Positions 60,924 through 64,000 of a DNA stretch of 64,000 nucleotides are shown here, in pieces. Source of the stretch: Zavarzinia aquatilis. Its GTDB lineage: Bacteria; Pseudomonadota; Alphaproteobacteria; Zavarziniales; Zavarziniaceae. Position 1 is the stretch's first letter. Every line of letters begins with the position of its first letter. The notes below the pieces were generated by a model. The model had not been told where the DNA came from. It saw only the letters and a program-made list of their open reading frames with translations, and did not search any database. Where the stretch lies: positions 578-64,577 of the forward strand of contig NZ_QGLE01000006.1 of assembly GCF_003173035.1 (NCBI RefSeq), written 5' to 3'. Made by a program: the position numbers and the translations under genes.

Positions 60924-61922
60924 ATGAACATGACCACTGCCCGTTTCGATGTCCTTGGCATCGGCAATGCGATCGTCGACGTGCTGGCTCCGGCGGATGA
61001 CGCCTTCATCGCCCGCGAGGGCCTGATCAAGGGCTCCATGGCGCTGATCGACGCCGCCCAGGCCGAAGCCCTCTACGGCCGGATGAACGCCGGGGTCGAG
61101 GCGTCGGGCGGCTCGGCCGCCAACACGATGGCGGGCATCGCCTCGCTCGGCGGCGCCGCCGCCTTCATCGGCCGGGTGCGGGACGACGGCCTCGGCAAGG
61201 TCTTCAGCCACGACATCCGCGCCGTTGGCGTCTCCTTCGAGACCGCGCCGGCGGTGGACGGCCCGAACACCGCGCGTTGTCTCGTGATGGTGACGCCGGA
61301 TGCCCAGCGCACCATGGCGACCTATCTCGGCGCCTGCGTCGGCCTCGGCCCGGACGATGTCGACCCCGCCCTCGTGGCGGAGGCGGAGATCACCTATCTC
61401 GAAGGCTATCTGTGGGATCCGGAAAACGGCAAGGCCGCCTTCCGCAAGGCGATCAACGCCGCCCATGACGCCGGGCGCCGGGTCGCCCTGTCGCTGTCGG
61501 ACGCTTTCTGCGTCCACCGCTGGCGGGCCGAATTCCTCGACCTCGTCTCGGGCGGCGGGGTCGATATCCTCTTCGCCAACGAGGGCGAGATTTCCGCCCT
61601 GTTCGAGACCGGCGATTTCGACGCCGCCCTGCAGGCGACGCGAAGCCTCGGCATCACCGCCGCGCTCACCCGCTCGGAAAAGGGCTCGGTCATCGTCGGC
61701 GGCGACGAAGTGCATGTGATCGACGCGGCGGTGCCCGAGAAACTGGTCGACTCGACCGGGGCCGGCGACCTCTATGCCGCCGGTTTCCTCTATGGCCTGA
61801 CCCACGATCTCGGCCTTGCCCGCTCGGGCCGCCTCGGCTCGCTCTGCGCCGCCGAGGTGCTGGCGCATTACGGCCCGCGGCCGCAGGTCAATCTGGCCGA
61901 CTTCGTCGCCGGCCGTTACTGA
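60924..61922 (+). CDS. PfkB-family sugar/nucleoside kinase (adenosine kinase-like)
   Basis: Protein of 332 aa. PfkB family: VLGIGNAIVDVLAPADDAFI, the glycine pair SGGSAANTMAGIASLG, FIGRVRDDGLGK, and the anion-hole/catalytic DSTGAGDLYAAGFLYG. Phosphorylates adenosine or a related nucleoside or sugar. Two candidate starts, ATG 60924 and 60930. Divergent from the EI24 gene. Confidence 0.92.
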   Translation: MNMTTARFDVLGIGNAIVDVLAPADDAFIAREGLIKGSMALIDAAQAEALYGRMNAGVEASGGSAANTMAGIASLGGAAAFIGRVRDDGLGKVFSHDIRAVGVSFETAPAVDGPNTARCLVMVTPDAQRTMATYLGACVGLGPDDVDPALVAEAEITYLEGYLWDPENGKAAFRKAINAAHDAGRRVALSLSDAFCVHRWRAEFLDLVSGGGVDILFANEGEISALFETGDFDAALQATRSLGITAALTRSEKGSVIVGGDEVHVIDAAVPEKLVDSTGAGDLYAAGFLYGLTHDLGLARSGRLGSLCAAEVLAHYGPRPQVNLADFVAGRY

Positions 61923-61925
61923 CCT

Positions 61926-62294
61926 TCAATCCTTCTGCCGCAGCAGCAGGGGGCCCAGCGGACGGCCGCCGGTGACGTGCACATGCAGGTGCGGCACGTC
62001 CTGGTGGCTGTTGGCCCCATGGTTGGCCAGCAGGCGGTAGCCGTCGGCGTCGACCCCGACCAGCCGGGCGACCTCGCCCACGGCGCGGACGAAGCCGGCG
62101 ATCTCGGCATCCGAGGCATGGGCCGAGAAATCGTCCCACGAGACGTAAGCGCCCTTGGGGATCACCAGGACATGCACCGGCGCCTGCGGGTGGATGTCGT
62201 GGAAGGCCAGGGCGTGTTCGGTCTCGTGCACCCGGTTGCAGGGAATTTCGCCGCGCAGGATGCGGGCAAAGATATTGTTCGGATCATAGGCCAT
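61926..62294 (-). CDS. HIT-family nucleotide-binding protein
   Basis: Protein of 122 aa. Histidine triad HLHVHV within NSHQDVPHLHVHVTGG; N-terminal NNIFARILRGEIPCNRVHE and AFHDIHPQAPVHVLVIPK. HinT-like phosphoramidase acting on nucleotides. Starts five bases after the hisE stop and is the last gene of the his cluster. Confidence 0.94.
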   Translation of the reverse strand: MAYDPNNIFARILRGEIPCNRVHETEHALAFHDIHPQAPVHVLVIPKGAYVSWDDFSAHASDAEIAGFVRAVGEVARLVGVDADGYRLLANHGANSHQDVPHLHVHVTGGRPLGPLLLRQKD

Positions 62295-62299
62295 CGGAA

Positions 62300-62626
62300 C
62301 TAACCCTTCGGACGGCTGGCCTTTTCGGCGACCCCCGACAGGCCTTCCCGGGCCTCGAGTTCGGCCCAGACGTCGGCCGGGGTCAGGCCCCGTTCGGCCA
62401 GCAGGATGAACAGGTGGAAGATCAGGTCGGCGGCCTCGCCGACCAGTTCCGTCTCGCTGCCGGCAAGACCGGCGAGGGCGGCCTCGACGCCTTCCTCGCC
62501 CACCTTCTGGGCGATCTTGGCGCGGCCCTTGGCGAACAGGCGGGCGACATGGCTGTTGGCCGTGTCGGCGCCCTTTCGCGACAGGATGACCTGGAACACC
62601 CGGTCGAGGATGGCGGGATCGCTCAT
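62300..62626 (-). CDS. hisE: Phosphoribosyl-ATP pyrophosphohydrolase
   Basis: Protein of 108 aa. MazG-like helical fold: VFQVILSRKGADTANSHVARL and KIAQKVGEEGVEAALAGLAG, ELVGEAADLIFHLFILLAERGLTPADVWAEL with the Mg2+-binding Glu/Asp residues. Catalyses the second step of histidine synthesis. Lies 11 bases after hisF. Confidence 0.95.
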   Translation of the reverse strand: MSDPAILDRVFQVILSRKGADTANSHVARLFAKGRAKIAQKVGEEGVEAALAGLAGSETELVGEAADLIFHLFILLAERGLTPADVWAELEAREGLSGVAEKASRPKG

Positions 62627-62637
62627 GGTCTTCCCCG

Positions 62638-63396
62638 TCACAGGCGCATCGGCACGCCCCGCGCGGCCATGTGTTCCTTGGCCTCGCGGATCGAGAAGGT
62701 GCCGAAATGGAAGATCGAGGCGGCGAGCACGGCCGAGGCATGACCTTCGAGAATGCCGTCCGCCAGATGGTCGAGGGTGCCGACCCCGCCGGACGCGATG
62801 ACGGGCACGGTGACGGCATCGGACACCGCCCGGGTCAGGCCGATGTCGAAGCCCGCCTTGGTGCCGTCCCGGTCCATCGAGGTCAGCAGGATTTCCCCGG
62901 CGCCGAGCGAGACCATGCGTTTGGCCCATTCGACCGCGTCGATCCCGGTGTTGCGCCGGCCGCCATGGGTGTGGACATGCCACTGGCCGTGACTGTCACC
63001 CTTGGCGTCGATGGCGACGACGATGGACTGGCTGCCGACCTTTTCCGCCGCCTCGCGCACGAAATCGGGCCGGGCCACGGCGGCGGAATTGATCGAGACC
63101 TTGTCGGCCCCGGCCAGCAGCAATTGCCGCACATCGTCGAGGGTGCGGACGCCGCCACCGACAGTCAGCGGCATGAAGACCTGTTCCGCCGTGTGGCGCA
63201 CGACGTCGAGCATGATCGCCCGGTCGTCGCTCGATGCCGTGATGTCCAGGAAGGTCAGCTCGTCGGCACCGGCGGCGTCATAAAGCCTCGCCTGTTCCAC
63301 GGGATCGCCGGCATCGCGCAGGTCGACGAAATTGACGCCCTTGACCACCCGGCCGTTGTGGACGTCGAGACAGGGGATGACCCGGGCCTTCAGCAT
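62638..63396 (-). CDS. hisF: Imidazole glycerol phosphate synthase cyclase subunit
   Basis: Protein of 252 aa. (beta/alpha)8 barrel with catalytic Asp residues in [15 protein letters not shown] and [13 protein letters not shown]; phosphate loops [11 protein letters not shown] and [12 protein letters not shown]. Works with HisH, which is outside the window or elsewhere. Shares one base with the hisA stop (TGATG). Confidence 0.97.
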   Translation of the reverse strand: MLKARVIPCLDVHNGRVVKGVNFVDLRDAGDPVEQARLYDAAGADELTFLDITASSDDRAIMLDVVRHTAEQVFMPLTVGGGVRTLDDVRQLLLAGADKVSINSAAVARPDFVREAAEKVGSQSIVVAIDAKGDSHGQWHVHTHGGRRNTGIDAVEWAKRMVSLGAGEILLTSMDRDGTKAGFDIGLTRAVSDAVTVPVIASGGVGTLDHLADGILEGHASAVLAASIFHFGTFSIREAKEHMAARGVPMRL

Positions 63397-63998
63397 CACG
63401 CCGCCCTTTTGGTAAGGGCCAGCGCCGCCGCCGGGTCCAGCCGCCCGTCGTAGAGCGCGCGGCCCGAAATGGCCCCGGCGATGGGCGTGCCCCTGACCGC
63501 CATCAGGGCCTCGATATCGCCAAGGCCGGCCAGCCCGCCCGAGGCGATGACCGGGATCGAGACCGCGTCGGCGAGGGCGGCCGTCGCCGGCACGTTGACA
63601 CCGGTCAGCAGGCCGTCGCGGGCGATATCGGTGAAGATGAGGGCGGAAACGCCCGCGTCCTCGAAGCGCTTCGCGAGGTCGATCGCGGTGATCGACGAGG
63701 TCTCGGCCCAGCCCTCGACCGCGACCATGCCGTCGCGCGCGTCGATGCCGACGGCGACATGGCCGGGGAACAGCTTGCAAGCCTCGATGACGAGATCGGG
63801 ATTACGCAGGGCGACGGTGCCGAGGATGACCCGGGTCAACCCGCGAGCCAGCCAGCCCTCGATCATCTCGAGATTGCGGATGCCGCCGCCGAGCTGCACG
63901 GGCACGTCGGTCGCCTTCAGGATCGCCTCGACCGCCGGGCCGTTCACCGCGTTGCCGGCGAAGGCGCCGTCGAGATCGACGACATGCAGCCACTCGAA
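63396..63998 (-). CDS. hisA: ProFAR isomerase HisA (partial, N-terminus beyond window)
   Basis: About 200 residues to the right edge. Seen: [71 protein letters not shown] and [16 protein letters not shown], all HisA motifs including the catalytic Asp pair. First step 4 enzyme of the his cluster reading hisA-hisF-hisE. The frame is open at the edge. Confidence 0.95.
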   Translation of the reverse strand, partial: FEWLHVVDLDGAFAGNAVNGPAVEAILKATDVPVQLGGGIRNLEMIEGWLARGLTRVILGTVALRNPDLVIEACKLFPGHVAVGIDARDGMVAVEGWAETSSITAIDLAKRFEDAGVSALIFTDIARDGLLTGVNVPATAALADAVSIPVIASGGLAGLGDIEALMAVRGTPIAGAISGRALYDGRLDPAAALALTKRAA

Positions 63999-64000
63999 AC

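Overview
The window is high-GC, gene-dense bacterial chromosome. Its gene content and order point to an alphaproteobacterium, probably a Rhodospirillales-like lineage (inferred from protein style and synteny; the species cannot be fixed from sequence reading alone). The strongest landmark is a probable chromosomal replication origin. A 273-base gap (32961-33233) between hemE and the DUF299/PpsR gene carries an AT-rich tract and several DnaA-box-like 9-mers, and the genes on both sides run away from it. In Caulobacter and Rickettsia the origin sits between the same two genes. About 8-10 kb to the left lie two perfect 16-base parS sites and the mnmE-mnmG-rsmG-parA-parB segregation cluster, so the window covers the origin domain.

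Layout. 1-9.1 kb: end of an unidentified gene, a repeat-bounded DUF559 cassette, a thermonuclease-like gene, purH, and a likely two-gene unit of a 1588-aa NAD-glutamate dehydrogenase plus an Atg22/UMF1-type transporter. 9.1-20.5 kb: an accessory metabolic stretch with a PraR-like XRE regulator, an omega-aminotransferase, a divergent flavin-enzyme pair (LLM monooxygenase and Old Yellow Enzyme), a TonB-dependent receptor, a quinone reductase with a dienelactone hydrolase, a secreted ankyrin-like protein and an Ogt-type methyltransferase. 20.5-27.3 kb: DUF6489, a 2Fe-2S ferredoxin, mnmE, mnmG, rsmG, parA, parB and a PaaA2-ParE-like toxin-antitoxin pair. 27.3-33.2 kb: a MarR regulator with divergent dehydrogenase, then rho and the heme genes hemJ-hemH-hemE up to oriC. 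33.2-41.4 kb: the rightward origin-proximal run ppsR, maf, aroE, coaE, dnaQ, Tim44-like, mltA and smr, interrupted by two leftward genes (an unrecognised 361-aa protein and secB).

41.4-48.1 kb is accessory again: a cytochrome c, an HxlR regulator with a hydrolase, a poly-cysteine small ORF, two surface lipoproteins (one TbpB-like), and a steroid-reductase-like membrane protein opposite a TetR regulator. 48.1-64 kb: hslVU, a D-Ala-D-Ala dipeptidase, small exported proteins, a VWA protein with five C-terminal repeats, an MFS transporter, a GDT1-family Mn exporter behind a yybP-ykoY-type riboswitch, nth, bactofilin, a PfkB kinase and the end of a histidine operon (hisA-hisF-hisE) followed by a HIT gene.

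Working together: translational overlaps of 1-17 bases tie coaE to aroE, aroE to maf, dnaQ to coaE, hemH to hemE, hslU to hslV, parA to rsmG, the toxin to its antitoxin, and the hydrolase to HxlR. Divergent regulator/target pairs with palindromic intergenic sites occur at marR/dehydrogenase and tetR/steroid-reductase-like; an HxlR gene is preceded by a similar site. No rRNA, tRNA, CRISPR array, prophage or complete insertion sequence was seen.
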